From contig NZ_JQJJ01000008.1 of the NCBI RefSeq assembly GCF_000745475.1, positions 889,384 through 953,383 of the forward strand: a stretch of DNA of 64,000 nt, given 5' to 3'. A model generated the notes under the pieces. It was not told the origin of the DNA. It did not search any database and saw only the letters and a list, made by a program, of their open reading frames with translations. The position numbers and the translations under genes are program-made. This document shows, one piece after another, positions 1 to 9,290 of this stretch; within the stretch, counting starts at the first letter, position 1, and each line of letters begins with the position of its first letter. The stretch is from Allobosea sp. UNC402CLCol (GTDB lineage Bacteria > Pseudomonadota > Alphaproteobacteria > Rhizobiales > Beijerinckiaceae).

Positions 1-1
1 C

Positions 2-1243
2 GCGGCGGCGGCGGCCGGCGATTTCTCGGCCCGGCTCCAGATCGACGATGCCGACGAGCAGATGCAGCGGCTGGTCGCCGGCATCAACGAAATCAACAGC
101 GTGGTGGACGGAGCGACGACGGAGTTCGCCGGGGTTCTGCAGGCGGTGGCGGGCGGCGACCTGACGCGGCAGGTCGAGGGCGGCTATCGCGGCCGCTTCG
201 CCGATCTCAAGGGCGCGATCAACGAGACGGTCGAGCGCCTCTCGGCCACGGTCGCGACGATCCAGACGACCTCGGCCGATGTCGGGCTTGCCGCCCGCGA
301 GATCAATATGGGCGCCGACGATCTCTCCAAGCGCACCGAGGAGCAGGCCTCCTCGCTGGAAGAGACCGCCGCGACGACCGAGGAGCTCGCCGCGTCCGTC
401 AAGGCCTCGGCCCAGGCCTCGAAGGATGCCGCCCGCATCGCCGACGAGGCCATGCAGGCCGCCCAGTCCGGCGGCGCCATCGCCGGCCAGGCGGTCGAGG
501 CCATGGCCCGCATCGAGAGCGCCTCGCAGAAGATCTCCGACATCATCCGCGTCATCGACGACATCGCCTTCCAGACCAACCTGCTGGCGCTCAACGCCGC
601 GGTCGAGGCGGCCCGCGCCGGCGAGGCCGGCAAGGGCTTCGCCGTCGTCGCCTCCGAAGTGCGCACCCTGGCGCAGCGCTCGGGCGAGGCGGCCAAGGAC
701 ATCTCCGGGCTGATCTCCTCCTCCAATGACGAGGTCGGCGCCGGGGTGAAGCTGGTGCGCCAGGCCGGCGACCAGCTGGCCCGCATCCTCGAAGCCTCGC
801 GCAAGGTCGCCGCCACCATCGCCGACATCTCGGCGGCGGCGGGCGAGCAGGCCAACGGCATCGACGAGATGAGCCAGGCGGTGGCGCATCTCGACGAGAT
901 GACGCAGGCCAATGCGGCGCTGGCCGAGCAGAGCGCGGCCTCGGCCGGCTCGCTCTCGGGCCGGATCGGCCAGCTCAACGACCTCGTCGCGACCTTCCGC
1001 ACCGGCCGCGAGGCGGCCGGGCAGCCCGCCTCTCCGCAAGCCCATGCGGCGGCGCCCGCCCGCCCGGCGAAGGCGGCCCCTGCCGTCCCGGCCCGGCCCA
1101 CTCCGGCTGCCGCCGCCACCGCGCCCGAGCCGGCGCGGCTGCGCCAGCTCGCCGAGGCCGCCTTCGTCCAGTCCCGGACCGCCCCAGCCCCCCGCAAGGT
1201 CGCCAATGGACGCGCCATCGACACCGGATGGGAAGAGTTCTGA
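2..1243 (+). CDS. Methyl-accepting chemotaxis protein, 3' part
   Basis: The 5' end lies before the window; the frame is open from base 2. The visible part starts in a HAMP-like segment (GDFSARL, then GDLTRQV) and continues into a long helical signalling domain. The conserved hairpin tip contains [19 protein letters not shown], the region that contacts CheW and CheA. After an Ala/Pro-rich flexible linker the protein ends in GWEEF, which fits the xWxxF pentapeptide that tethers the adaptation enzymes CheR and CheB in high-abundance receptors. The ligand-binding part is not visible, so the stimulus cannot be named. A strong terminator follows the stop codon. Confidence 0.95.
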   Translation, partial: AAAAAGDFSARLQIDDADEQMQRLVAGINEINSVVDGATTEFAGVLQAVAGGDLTRQVEGGYRGRFADLKGAINETVERLSATVATIQTTSADVGLAAREINMGADDLSKRTEEQASSLEETAATTEELAASVKASAQASKDAARIADEAMQAAQSGGAIAGQAVEAMARIESASQKISDIIRVIDDIAFQTNLLALNAAVEAARAGEAGKGFAVVASEVRTLAQRSGEAAKDISGLISSSNDEVGAGVKLVRQAGDQLARILEASRKVAATIADISAAAGEQANGIDEMSQAVAHLDEMTQANAALAEQSAASAGSLSGRIGQLNDLVATFRTGREAAGQPASPQAHAAAPARPAKAAPAVPARPTPAAAATAPEPARLRQLAEAAFVQSRTAPAPRKVANGRAIDTGWEEF

Positions 1244-1280
1244 GGGAGCCCGGCCTTCAAGGCGCTCCGTCACAAACACA

Positions 1281-1310
1281 AACGGCGCCGAAAGGCGCCG
1301 TTTTCGTTTC
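1281..1310 (+). terminator. Rho-independent terminator after the chemoreceptor gene
   Basis: A perfect 9-bp stem (AACGGCGCC / GGCGCCGTT) with a GAAA loop is followed by TTCGTTTC. It lies 38 bases after the chemoreceptor stop codon. Confidence 0.85.
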
Positions 1311-1352
1311 CAGCAATCGCCGGAGCTTTCCGATTTTTACGTAGGACCTCTC

Positions 1353-1446
1353 CGTCATCCGGGGCTTGGCCCGGGATCCATGCCGGAGTGCTTCCGGGAA
1401 GGTTCGGGCATGGATCCCGGATCTCCGCTTCGCTCCGTCCGGGACG
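1353..1446. repeat. Dispersed palindromic repeat, GGATCC subfamily (copy 1)
   Basis: The element begins GTCATCCGGGGC and ends GTCCGGGACGAC. Inside are two facing arms with CCCGGGATCCATGCC and its near complement GGCATGGATCCCGG. It shares its building blocks with the copy at 52699-52812. It sits between the convergent chemoreceptor and acyl-CoA ligase genes. Confidence 0.75.
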
Positions 1447-1474
1447 ACATGCTGTTTCGCTCGAAACAGCATGT
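1447..1474. repeat. Perfect 13-bp inverted repeat next to the palindromic repeat
   Basis: ACATGCTGTTTCG and its exact complement are separated by two bases. There is no T-run on either strand, so it is not a classical terminator. It directly abuts the repeat at 1353-1446 and lies 8 bases beyond the acyl-CoA ligase stop codon. Confidence 0.6.
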
Positions 1475-1482
1475 TCTCGATG

Positions 1483-3108
1483 TCACCCCGGCAGCCGGTA
1501 ATCCTTGAACATCTCGCGCAGCGCCGTCTTCTGGATCTTGCCGGTTGCGGTATGCGGAATGGCCTCGACCAGCACGACATCGTCCGGCAGCCACCATTTT
1601 GCGATCTTGCCGGTCATGAAGGCAAGCATCTCGTCCTTGCTCGGCGCGCGGCCCGCCTTCGGCACGATCACCAGCAGCGGCCGCTCGTCCCATTTCGGAT
1701 GGGCGACGCCGATCACCGCCGCCTCCGCCACGTCGGGATGGCCGACGGCGAGGTTTTCCAGATCGATCGAGGAGATCCACTCGCCGCCGGATTTGATCAC
1801 GTCCTTCGAGCGGTCGGTGATCTGCATGTAGCCGGCGGGATCGACGGTGGCGACATCGCCGGTGTCGAAGAAGCCGAGATCGTCGAGGATCTCCTCATCG
1901 CGCTTGAAATAGGCGCCGGCCACGGCCGGGCCACGCACCTTCAGCCGGCCGAAGGTCTTGCCGTCCCAGGGCAGGTCCCGCCCGGCATCGTCGGTGAGGC
2001 GGAACTCCACCGTGAAGGGCGGATGGCCCTGCTTGACCTTGAGATCGTAGAGCTTCTCGCCCTCGAGCTCCTGATAGACCGGTTTGACCGAGCAGAAGGA
2101 GCCGAGCGGGCTCATCTCGGTCATGCCCCAGGCATGGGCGACGGTGACGCCGTATTTGCGCTCGAAGGCCTCGGTCATCGCGCGCGGGCAGGCCGAACCG
2201 CCGATGACGACGCGCTTCAGCGTCGAAAGCTTGCCGTTCGTCGCCTCCAGATGCTGCAAAAGCCCGAGCCAGACCGTCGGCACCGCCGCGGTCATGGTCA
2301 CGCCCTCATCCTCCAGCAGTTGATGCAGCGAGGGACCGTCGAGCTTCGCGCCCGGCATCACCAGCTTCGCCCCGGTCATCGGCGCCGAATAGGCCAGCGA
2401 CCAGCTATTGGCGTGGAAGAGCGGCACCACCGGCATCACCGTGTCGCGCGACGACAGCCCCATATAATCCGGCGCGGCGCAGGCGAGCGCGTGCAGCACA
2501 TTCGAGCGGTGCGAATAGAGCACGCCCTTCGGCCCGCCGGTCGTGCCCGAGGTGTAGCAGAGCCCGGCCGCGGTGTTCTCGTCGAAATCCGCCCAGACGA
2601 AATCGTCGTCGGCCTCGGCCAGCCAGTCCTCATAGGCGACCGCGCCCCTGAGCGTGCATGGCTGCATGTGAGCCGCATCGGTGAGGATGATGAAGCGAGC
2701 GATGCTGGGCAGCTTTTCCTGAATCGCCTCGATCATCGGCACGAAGGTCAGGTCGAGGAACATCAGCCGGTCCTCGGCATGGTTCACGATCCAGGCGATC
2801 TGCTCCGGGAACAGCCGCGGATTGACCGTGTGGGTGATCGCACCGATGCCGCTGATGCCATACCAGAGCTCGAGATGGCGGTCGCTGTTCCAGGCCAGCG
2901 TCGCCACGCGGTCGCCGATCCCGATGCCTTCGCGCTGCAGGCGCTTGGCCACTCGCAGCGCGCGGCTCCTGATTTCGGCATAGGGACGGCGCCGGAGCGT
3001 CCCGTCCTCGACCGCGCGGGTGACGACCTCGCGCGTGCCGTGCTGGATGGCGGCATGGTCGATGATGCGATGGAGCAGAAGGGGCCAGTTCTGCATCAGG
3101 CCGAGCAT
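1483..3108 (-). CDS. Acyl-CoA ligase (AMP-forming), medium/long-chain or methylthiopropionate type
   Basis: A 541-residue member of the ANL adenylating superfamily, which activates a carboxylic acid with ATP and transfers it to CoA. The phosphate-binding loop [11 protein letters not shown] is at about residues 185-195. The later core motif ([11 protein letters not shown], then the hinge region [11 protein letters not shown]) and the catalytic-lysine segment TATGKIQK near the C-terminus are all present, so the enzyme looks intact. The N-terminus ([15 protein letters not shown]) resembles proteins annotated both as long-chain fatty-acid-CoA ligases and as 3-(methylthio)propionyl-CoA ligases (DmdB). 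Sequence reading alone does not settle the substrate. A divergent MarR gene lies about 200 bp upstream and could regulate it. Confidence 0.9.
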   Translation of the reverse strand: MLGLMQNWPLLLHRIIDHAAIQHGTREVVTRAVEDGTLRRRPYAEIRSRALRVAKRLQREGIGIGDRVATLAWNSDRHLELWYGISGIGAITHTVNPRLFPEQIAWIVNHAEDRLMFLDLTFVPMIEAIQEKLPSIARFIILTDAAHMQPCTLRGAVAYEDWLAEADDDFVWADFDENTAAGLCYTSGTTGGPKGVLYSHRSNVLHALACAAPDYMGLSSRDTVMPVVPLFHANSWSLAYSAPMTGAKLVMPGAKLDGPSLHQLLEDEGVTMTAAVPTVWLGLLQHLEATNGKLSTLKRVVIGGSACPRAMTEAFERKYGVTVAHAWGMTEMSPLGSFCSVKPVYQELEGEKLYDLKVKQGHPPFTVEFRLTDDAGRDLPWDGKTFGRLKVRGPAVAGAYFKRDEEILDDLGFFDTGDVATVDPAGYMQITDRSKDVIKSGGEWISSIDLENLAVGHPDVAEAAVIGVAHPKWDERPLLVIVPKAGRAPSKDEMLAFMTGKIAKWWLPDDVVLVEAIPHTATGKIQKTALREMFKDYRLPG

Positions 3109-3312
3109 GGTCGTTTCTCCCGGGCGTCATCTGTTTTGCCAGCAGGATAGCGACGGCTTCCGCGGAAAGTGAAGTGAGCCCTTCGGACGCCCGGTCCGGT
3201 GCAGCACCCAGGAGCGTGCCCCCCACTTTGCGTAAGGTAAGACGCATGGCGATCTCGCCTGACCGGTCGAGATGGTTTAGGTCTGATCCGTCATTCGTCG
3301 GGGTATGCTTTT

Positions 3313-3777
3313 TTGTCAGCGACCAAGCCCGTGCCGCAAGCCTCGTCCGAGGCCGACCGCGTCTGGTTCCGCGTCATGCGGCTGCATCAGCGCATGCTGA
3401 CGCAGATCACGGCGCGCATCCGCACCATCGGCCTTTCGATTCCGCAATTCGACCTGCTCTCGACGCTGACCGAACAGGAAGGCATCAGCCAGAGCGAGCT
3501 GGCCGAACGGCTCTACGTCACCAAGGGCAACGTCTCCGGATTGGTCGACCGGCTGGTGCAGGCCGGACTGGTTGAGCGCCGCGCCATCGCCGGCGATCGG
3601 CGCTCCTACGCCATGCACCTGACGCCGGAAGGCCGCCGCCTCGCCGAGAGGGGGATCGCCATCCAGCGCGATTTCGTCGCGAGCACGCTGGGCAAGCTCG
3701 CGCCGCAAGAACTCTCCGAACTCGACCGCCTCATCGTGCTCTGGCGCGATCTCGCCCGCGCCGCGGATGCTCCCTGA
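3313..3777 (+). CDS. MarR-family transcriptional regulator
   Basis: A 154-residue winged-helix protein of normal MarR length. The recognition region (ISQSELAERLYVTKGNVSGLVDRL) and the wing (RRAIAGDRRSYAMHLT, with the family DRR signature) are clear. The start used is TTG at 3313; an in-frame GTG at 3331 is the alternative, and neither has a good ribosome-binding site. The gene is divergent from the acyl-CoA ligase and 15 bp ahead of the amidase gene, so it may control either. A small dyad in the intergenic region, TGCGT-N8-ACGCA at 3229-3246, is a weak candidate operator. MarR proteins often respond to aromatic or acyl ligands; the ligand here is unknown. Confidence 0.88.
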   Translation: MSATKPVPQASSEADRVWFRVMRLHQRMLTQITARIRTIGLSIPQFDLLSTLTEQEGISQSELAERLYVTKGNVSGLVDRLVQAGLVERRAIAGDRRSYAMHLTPEGRRLAERGIAIQRDFVASTLGKLAPQELSELDRLIVLWRDLARAADAP

Positions 3778-3792
3778 CGATACGCCCCGAGG

Positions 3793-5277
3793 ATGCCGCG
3801 TGAGGTTGCTGCCGTGCCTGCCACCATCGACCTGACCACATCCGCGACCGCGTTGCGCAAGGCGCTTCTGGCCCGGCGCTTCAGCGCCGCCGATTTGCTG
3901 GAGGCGTGCCTCGCCCGCATCGACGCGCTGAACCCGCGCCTCAATGCCGTGGTGGCAGAGGATCGCGAGGCGGCCCGCGCCATGGCCAAGGCTTCCGATG
4001 CCCGCATCGCCGCCGGCTCCGCGCGCCCGCTCGAGGGCTTGCCGATCACGATCAAGGACGCCTTCGACGTCGCCGGTCTGCCCTCCTCCGGCGGTCTGCC
4101 GGCCTATCGCGAGCGCGTCCCGACCGAGGATGCCGCGGCAGTCGCAAGGCTGCGCGCCGCCGGCGCCGTCATCATCGGCAAGACCAACGTCCCGGTCTTC
4201 TCCGGTGATTTCCAGAGCTACAATCCCGCCCATGGCGTGACCAACAACCCCTGGGACGAGGCCCGCTCTCCCGGCGGCTCCTCCGGCGGCGCGGCGGTCG
4301 CGGTCGCGACCGGCATGAGCGCCTTCGAGCTCGGCTCCGACCTCGGCAGTTCGATTCGCTGGCCGGCCCATGCCTGCGGCGTCTTCGGCCTGAAGACGAG
4401 CTGGGGGCTGGTCTCGACCTGGGGTGCGATCCCGCCGCCGCCCGAACGGCGCACGGCACGCAATGTCGATCTGATGGTCGCAGGGCCGATCACGCGCGCG
4501 GCCGAGGACCTCGACCTCATCCTGCCGGTGATCGCCGGTCCGCGTAACGTCGCGCTTGCCTGCCCGCCCCTGCCGGAGCCGCGAGCCCGAAGCGCCAAGG
4601 GCCTGCGTGTCGCGCTCTGGGCCGAGGATCCCTTCGCGCCGGTCGACCGGGAGGTTTCCGAGGCCGTGCGCGAGGCCGCTCGCCGATTGGCCGAAGGCGG
4701 CGCCATCATCGACGAGACGGCCCGGCCCTCGGTCAGCCTTGCCGATGCCTTCGAGGTCTACGCGCTGCTGAACCACGCCGTCGTCGCCTATGGCCTGCCG
4801 CCGAAGGTCCGCGCCCGCATCCAGGCGCAGGCCTCGCGCTTCAGCCCGGGCGACCTCTCGCATCAGGCGCTGCAGGCGCGCGGCGCCCGGATGACGCCCG
4901 GCCTCTACCACCAGCTCGCCCAGCGCCGGCTTGCCCAGAAGCGGCAATGGGCCCGCTTCTTCACGCGCTATGACGTCGTGCTCTGCCCACCTGCCCCGGT
5001 CGCCGCGATCCCGCACGATCACGGCCCGGACATCCATGCCCGCCGCCTGATCGTGAACGGAGAGCCGCGCCCCTATCTCGATTTCCTGCTCTGGGCTGCG
5101 CCGGCGACCGGCGCCGACCTGCCGGCGCTCTGCGCGCCGGTCATGCAATCGCGTGAGGGCCTGCCCCTCGGCGTCCAGATCATCGCGCCCTTCGGGGAAG
5201 ACCGCACCGCGATCGCCGTCGGCGCGATGCTGGAAGAGGCCGGAAGCCGCTTCACCCCGCCACCGCTCGCGCGCTGA
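3793..5277 (+). CDS. Amidase-signature family hydrolase
   Basis: A 494-residue amidase-signature enzyme. The Ser-cisSer-Lys triad can be placed at K88 (ITIKDAF), S163 (SPGGSSGG) and S187 (GSDLGSSIRWPA), so it should be catalytically competent. The glycine-rich signature around 158-190 is intact. The family hydrolyses amides or ureas such as acylamides, carbamates or the misacylated Gln-tRNA substrate of GatA. There is no gatB or gatC neighbour and the protein resembles stand-alone amidases, so GatA is unlikely. It follows the MarR gene by only 15 bp and is probably co-transcribed with it. The substrate cannot be predicted. Confidence 0.9.
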   Translation: MPREVAAVPATIDLTTSATALRKALLARRFSAADLLEACLARIDALNPRLNAVVAEDREAARAMAKASDARIAAGSARPLEGLPITIKDAFDVAGLPSSGGLPAYRERVPTEDAAAVARLRAAGAVIIGKTNVPVFSGDFQSYNPAHGVTNNPWDEARSPGGSSGGAAVAVATGMSAFELGSDLGSSIRWPAHACGVFGLKTSWGLVSTWGAIPPPPERRTARNVDLMVAGPITRAAEDLDLILPVIAGPRNVALACPPLPEPRARSAKGLRVALWAEDPFAPVDREVSEAVREAARRLAEGGAIIDETARPSVSLADAFEVYALLNHAVVAYGLPPKVRARIQAQASRFSPGDLSHQALQARGARMTPGLYHQLAQRRLAQKRQWARFFTRYDVVLCPPAPVAAIPHDHGPDIHARRLIVNGEPRPYLDFLLWAAPATGADLPALCAPVMQSREGLPLGVQIIAPFGEDRTAIAVGAMLEEAGSRFTPPPLAR

Positions 5278-5427
5278 GGCGCGGTTCACGCGCCGGCGCC
5301 GCAGGCCTTTACGCCGCCGGGCGCATTGCAGCAGAGTCTGCGGTCCCCTGCGCCGAAATCGCTCAACATTTGCGGACATTCAGGCGTATGGTGGCAAGTA
5401 TTCTCAACAGGGACCGGGAGCCCCATC

Positions 5428-6807
5428 ATGTTGTCGAACGTCGCCGTCAGGGACATCGAGACCCTCGTCCATCCCTACACCAATCTCGCGACGCACCGCG
5501 AGAACGGCCCGCTGGTGCTGGAAAGCGGCAAGGGCATCTACGTCTACGATTCGACCGGCAAGGAATATATCGAGGGCATGGCGGGGCTCTGGTGCACCTC
5601 GCTCGGCTACTCCAACCAGGAGCTGATCGAGACCGCCTACGAGCAGATGAAGAAGCTGCCCTTCACGCACATCTTCGGCGGCCGCAGCCATGACCCGGCG
5701 ATCGAGCTGGCCGAGAAGCTGAAGGAGATCGCCCCGGTCCCGATCTCCAAGGTGTTCTACGGCGCCTCCGGCTCGGATGCGAACGACACCCAGGTCAAGA
5801 TCGTCTGGTATCTCAACAACGCGCTCGGCCGCCCGCAGAAGAAGAAGATCATCTCGCGGCTGAAGGGCTATCACGGCGTCACGGTCGCCTCGGCGTCGCT
5901 GACCGGCCTGCCGAACAACCATATCGATTTCGACCTGCCGCTGCCCGGCATCCTGCACACCTCCTGCCCGCACCATTACCGCTTCGCCGAGCCCGGCGAG
6001 AGCGAGCAGGACTTCTCCTCGCGCCTCGCCGCCGAGCTCGAGGAGATGATCCTGCGCGAGGGGCCGGACACGGTCGCCGCCTTCATCGCCGAGCCGGTGA
6101 TGGGCGCCGGCGGCGCGATCATCCCGCCGGAGGGCTATTTCGAGAAGGTCAACGCCGTCCTCGCCAAATACGACATCCTCTTCATCTCGGACGAGGTCAT
6201 CACCGGCTTCGGCCGCACCGGCAAGATGTTCGGCACCGAGACCTACGGCATGGCGGCCGACTCGATCTCGCTCGCCAAGCAGATCACCTCGGCCTATTTC
6301 CCGCTCAGCGCCGTGATGATGAACGACAAGATCTACGACGTTCTCGTCGATCAGAGCCGCAAGATCGGCACCTTCGGCCACGGCAACACCTATGCCGGCC
6401 ACCCGGTCGGCTGCGCCGTCGCGGTGAAGACGCTGGAAATCTACCAGCGCGAAAAGATCGTCGACCACGTCGCCAAGGTCGCTCCGACCTTCCTGCGCCG
6501 CCTCGACAAGCTTGCCGAGCACCCCCTCGTCGGCGAGGCGCGCGGCGTCGGCCTGATCGGCGGCGCCGAGCTGGTCAAGGACAAGCAGACCAAGGCCTCC
6601 TTCGAGGTCAAAAAGGGTGTCGGCGCCAAGGCCGTCTCCTTCGCGCTGCAGGAAGGCCTGATCACCCGCGCCATGGGGGACCGTCTCGCCTTCTGCCCGC
6701 CGCTCGTCATCTCCGAGGCGGAGATCAACGAGATGTTCGACCGCTGCGAGCGCGCCCTCGACAAGACCCTGGCCTGGGCCAAGGGCGAAGGGCTGCTGGC
6801 GGCCTGA
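5428..6807 (+). CDS. Class III PLP-dependent aminotransferase
   Basis: A 459-residue fold-type I aminotransferase, probably an omega-amine or omega-amino-acid:pyruvate enzyme. Visible features are the phosphate-binding YGASGSDAND at 111-120, D255 in SDEVITGFGR (pairs with the pyridine nitrogen) and the Schiff-base lysine K284 in SLAKQITSAY. The start ATG at 5428 is preceded by GGGACCGGGAG; the open frame continues upstream but the extra 34 residues look non-coding. Family members act on polyamines, beta-alanine, taurine or similar amines with pyruvate as acceptor; which one applies is not visible. The gene is monocistronic and ends in a strong terminator. Confidence 0.92.
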   Translation: MLSNVAVRDIETLVHPYTNLATHRENGPLVLESGKGIYVYDSTGKEYIEGMAGLWCTSLGYSNQELIETAYEQMKKLPFTHIFGGRSHDPAIELAEKLKEIAPVPISKVFYGASGSDANDTQVKIVWYLNNALGRPQKKKIISRLKGYHGVTVASASLTGLPNNHIDFDLPLPGILHTSCPHHYRFAEPGESEQDFSSRLAAELEEMILREGPDTVAAFIAEPVMGAGGAIIPPEGYFEKVNAVLAKYDILFISDEVITGFGRTGKMFGTETYGMAADSISLAKQITSAYFPLSAVMMNDKIYDVLVDQSRKIGTFGHGNTYAGHPVGCAVAVKTLEIYQREKIVDHVAKVAPTFLRRLDKLAEHPLVGEARGVGLIGGAELVKDKQTKASFEVKKGVGAKAVSFALQEGLITRAMGDRLAFCPPLVISEAEINEMFDRCERALDKTLAWAKGEGLLAA

Positions 6808-6832
6808 CGACTCGGGCTCCGCGACAAACAGC

Positions 6833-6863
6833 AAAGGGCCGGGCGCCAAGCGCCCGGCCCTTT
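6833..6863 (+). terminator. Strong terminator after the aminotransferase gene
   Basis: A perfect 14-bp stem (AAAGGGCCGGGCGC and its complement) with a 3-base CAA loop. The stem ends in TTT, 25 bases after the stop codon. Confidence 0.88.
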
Positions 6864-7022
6864 CCGATTCGTTCAGCAATATGGCCGAATGTGATGAGCC
6901 GGCACAAATTGCCTTGAATGGATCACGATCGCGCCCTGCCGCCGTCCCGATCCCGCATCAGGCTCCCTTGTGTCGGCAGGCGAAAGCCTTTCGACATCGG
7001 ACCATCAGTGAAGTCAGGAGCC

Positions 7023-7232
7023 ATGATTCACCTCGACGCGCGTTCCCAGACCCAATCTCGCAAGGGCTTTCACGACGCCTCCGCCCGTGAGACCTATGCA
7101 TCGCGTTTCCGCCCGATCGCGATTCAGGCCGTTGCGGCCGGAACCCGGCAGAGCTCACCTGCGTTGAGGAAGTTGGATGATGAGCGCAGGGCAGAGTTGC
7201 CCGGCGTCCTTCGCCACGGTTTCGACGACTGA
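7023..7232 (+). CDS. Small hypothetical protein
   Basis: A 69-residue frame starting MIHLDARSQTQ. It has an AGGAG ribosome-binding sequence just upstream, although the spacing is short, and is followed by a clear terminator at 7272-7304, which supports a real short transcription unit. The product is basic and polar, with no signal peptide or membrane segment, and ends in an acidic-basic tail (DDERRAELPG). I do not recognise a family. The open frame extends further upstream to 6918, but those codons have no ribosome-binding site. Confidence 0.5.
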   Translation: MIHLDARSQTQSRKGFHDASARETYASRFRPIAIQAVAAGTRQSSPALRKLDDERRAELPGVLRHGFDD

Positions 7233-7271
7233 GACCTCCTGTTTCGAGACTCTCTTTTGACCCAATAAACT

Positions 7272-7304
7272 GACCGGCGCGGAGCCTCTCCCGCCGGTCT
7301 TTTT
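7272..7304 (+). terminator. Terminator after the small gene
   Basis: An 8-bp stem (GACCGGCG / CGCCGGTC), extended inside by GGAG/CTCC, is followed by TTTTTC. Confidence 0.88.
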
Positions 7305-7323
7305 CTGTTCGGCAGGAGCTGAA

Positions 7324-7357
7324 AACAAAAATGGCGGGCGCCACAGGCACCCGCCAT
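7324..7357 (-). terminator. Terminator of the L,D-transpeptidase gene
   Basis: Read on the minus strand, ATGGCGGGTGCC and GGCGCCCGCCAT form a 12-bp stem with a 3-base loop, followed by TTTTTGTTTTC. It lies 24 bases past the stop codon and is back to back with the plus-strand terminator at 7272-7304. Confidence 0.88.
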
Positions 7358-7381
7358 CGAAAATGCGATCGCCGCGGAGCG

Positions 7382-7978
7382 TCAGATCACAACCACCCTG
7401 GCGCCGACCGGAACGCGGTTGAACAGGTCGATCACGTCGATATTGCGCATCCGGATGCAGCCGGAGGAGGCCGAACGGCCGATCGTCTCCGGCTCGTTGG
7501 TGCCGTGGATGCGATAGAGCGTGTCGTGGCCGTTCTGGTAGAGATAGAGCGCGCGCGCGCCGAGCGGATTTTCCGGCCCGCCGGTCATGCCGCCCGCGAC
7601 GGGCTTCAGATGCGGCCAGCGCTTGACCATTTCGGCCGGCGGCGTCCAGCGCGGCCACTCGGCCTTGCGTTGCACCACGGCCTCTCCGGTCCAGCCATAA
7701 GCCTCGTCGCCGGTGGCGACGCCGTAGCGGATCGCCTTCTTGTTCGGCAGCACGAGATAAAGGAACTTTTCCTTGGTATCGATGTAGATCGTGCCGGGCG
7801 GCTGGCCGGTCGGATCGCTGATCTCGTAGGGGAGATAGGGGAGATAGGTGTCGAACTTCGGAACCAGCGCGATATATTCGGCATCGCGGGCGGAGAGCTC
7901 CGGAGCGGCGACGCTCTTGTACTGGCAGGCACCCAGAAGGGCCGACAGCGCCAAGGCAACGAAAACGGTCTTCTTCAT
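7382..7978 (-). CDS. L,D-transpeptidase (YkuD) lipoprotein
   Basis: A 198-residue periplasmic enzyme expected to form 3-3 peptidoglycan crosslinks or to attach proteins to the wall. The start ATG at 7978 is chosen because it gives a lipoprotein signal peptide (MKKTVFVALALSALLGAC) with lipobox LLGAC and acylated C18, preceded by GGTGGGGA. The open frame has 15 extra codons upstream. The YkuD catalytic motif is intact: H158 (HGTN) and the nucleophile C174 in SSGCIRM. It is monocistronic with its own terminator. Lipid anchoring suggests it acts close to a membrane. Confidence 0.93.
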   Translation of the reverse strand: MKKTVFVALALSALLGACQYKSVAAPELSARDAEYIALVPKFDTYLPYLPYEISDPTGQPPGTIYIDTKEKFLYLVLPNKKAIRYGVATGDEAYGWTGEAVVQRKAEWPRWTPPAEMVKRWPHLKPVAGGMTGGPENPLGARALYLYQNGHDTLYRIHGTNEPETIGRSASSGCIRMRNIDVIDLFNRVPVGARVVVI

Positions 7979-8208
7979 AGTCCCCACCCGAGCGACCCGC
8001 AGGCAGCCTTTATGATGAATCAAACGTTAACGCTTCGTATCGCCGATGCTTGGCCTGCAAGGCGCAGGGAGCGATGGTCGCGCGCAGAACTAGGCTCCAA
8101 ACGGGCATGGCGCAATCTTGTTCCGGACATGGCGGCCGCAACAGCGATGAACGTGGCAAAGTGGTCACGGTTTTGCGCTTGAATGGCGCCGCCACCGGAT
8201 AGAGACCT

Positions 8209-9138
8209 TTGACGACCCTCCTCATCACCCACCCCGCCAGCCTGCTCCATGCCATGCCCCCGGGCCACCCCGAACGGCCCGACCGCCTGCGGGCGATCGA
8301 GCGCGCCCTCGAAGCCGAGCGATTCGCGCCGCTGATTCGCCTCGAGGCGCCACTCGGCACGATCGATCAAGTGGCGCTCTGCCACCCGCCGGCCTATGTG
8401 CAGGCGATCCTCGACGCCTCCCCGCAGGAGGGCTTCGTCCAGCTCGACGCCGACACGACCATGTCACCCGGCACGGTCGAGGCTGCCTTGCGCGGCGTCG
8501 GCGGCGCCGTCATGGCGGTAGACGAGGTGATGTCGGGCAAGGCGCGCAACGCCTTCAGCGCCATGCGCCCGCCCGGCCACCATGCCGAGCGCGAGCGCGC
8601 CATGGGCTTCTGCTTCTTCAACAGTGCGGCGATCGCGGCCCGGCACGCGCAGAAGGTCCATGGCGCCGAACGCGTCGCCATCGTCGACTGGGACGTTCAC
8701 CACGGCAACGGCACGCAGGACATCTTCTGGGACGATGCCAGCGTGCTCTATGCGTCCTCGCACGAGATGCCGCTCTATCCCGGCACCGGTGCCCCATCCG
8801 AGCGCGGCAGCCACGGCACCATCGTCAATGCCGCGCTCGCTCCCGGCGACGGCTCCGACCAATTCCGTGAGGCCTTCGAGGTCGCAATCCTGCCGCGGAT
8901 CGAGGCCTTCCGACCCGATCTCGTCATCGTCTCCGCCGGCTTCGACGCGCATTGGCGCGACCCGCTCGCCAACATCAACCTGCGCGAGGGCGATTTCGCC
9001 TGGGCGACGCAGAAGCTGATGGATTTCGCCGACAGGCACGCGAACGACCGCCTCGTCTCCATCCTGGAAGGCGGCTACGACCTTGAGGGCCTGGCGACAT
9101 CGACGGCCGCGCATGTCGGCGCGCTAATGGGGAGCTGA
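8209..9138 (+). CDS. Histone deacetylase family (class II-like) hydrolase
   Basis: A 309-residue arginase/deacetylase-fold enzyme. It has RPPGHHAERERAMGFCFFN (tandem histidines for catalysis), DWDVHHGNGTQ (zinc ligands Asp and His) and SAGFDAHWRDPL (third zinc ligand Asp). Bacterial members remove acetyl or larger acyl groups from polyamines, acetoin-related molecules or proteins; the substrate here is unknown. The start is TTG at 8209, in a region with no better in-frame start. A GC-rich hairpin (GGGGAGCT/AGCTCCCC, 9129-9149) spans the stop codon. Confidence 0.92.
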   Translation: MTTLLITHPASLLHAMPPGHPERPDRLRAIERALEAERFAPLIRLEAPLGTIDQVALCHPPAYVQAILDASPQEGFVQLDADTTMSPGTVEAALRGVGGAVMAVDEVMSGKARNAFSAMRPPGHHAERERAMGFCFFNSAAIAARHAQKVHGAERVAIVDWDVHHGNGTQDIFWDDASVLYASSHEMPLYPGTGAPSERGSHGTIVNAALAPGDGSDQFREAFEVAILPRIEAFRPDLVIVSAGFDAHWRDPLANINLREGDFAWATQKLMDFADRHANDRLVSILEGGYDLEGLATSTAAHVGALMGS

Positions 9139-9167
9139 CGAAGCTCCCCGTCCGGCAGCCTCCGGCC

Positions 9168-9270
9168 GTCATTCTCGGGCCGCGTGCGGACCCGAGAATC
9201 TCTTTCCGGAAGTGTGTCCGGCACGGGCCCATCTCGTCTCGAGATGCCCGGGTCGAGCCTGGGCATGACG
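9168..9270. repeat. Dispersed GTCAT...ATGAC palindromic repeat (copy 2)
   Basis: It opens GTCATTCTCGGG and pairs with CCCGAGAAT, then closes with GATGCCCGGG...GGGCATGAC. This is the plus orientation of the element also seen at 51099 and 61169. It fills the convergent junction between the deacetylase-like gene and ribB. Confidence 0.8.
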
Positions 9271-9290
9271 GCCAAAATGGCTGCGCGCCT

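Noticed and set aside
1366-3150. Long plus-strand frame opposite the acyl-CoA ligase
   Set aside because: Composition (GHxx, RRxx repeats) is that of an antisense shadow, and the minus strand has all ANL motifs.
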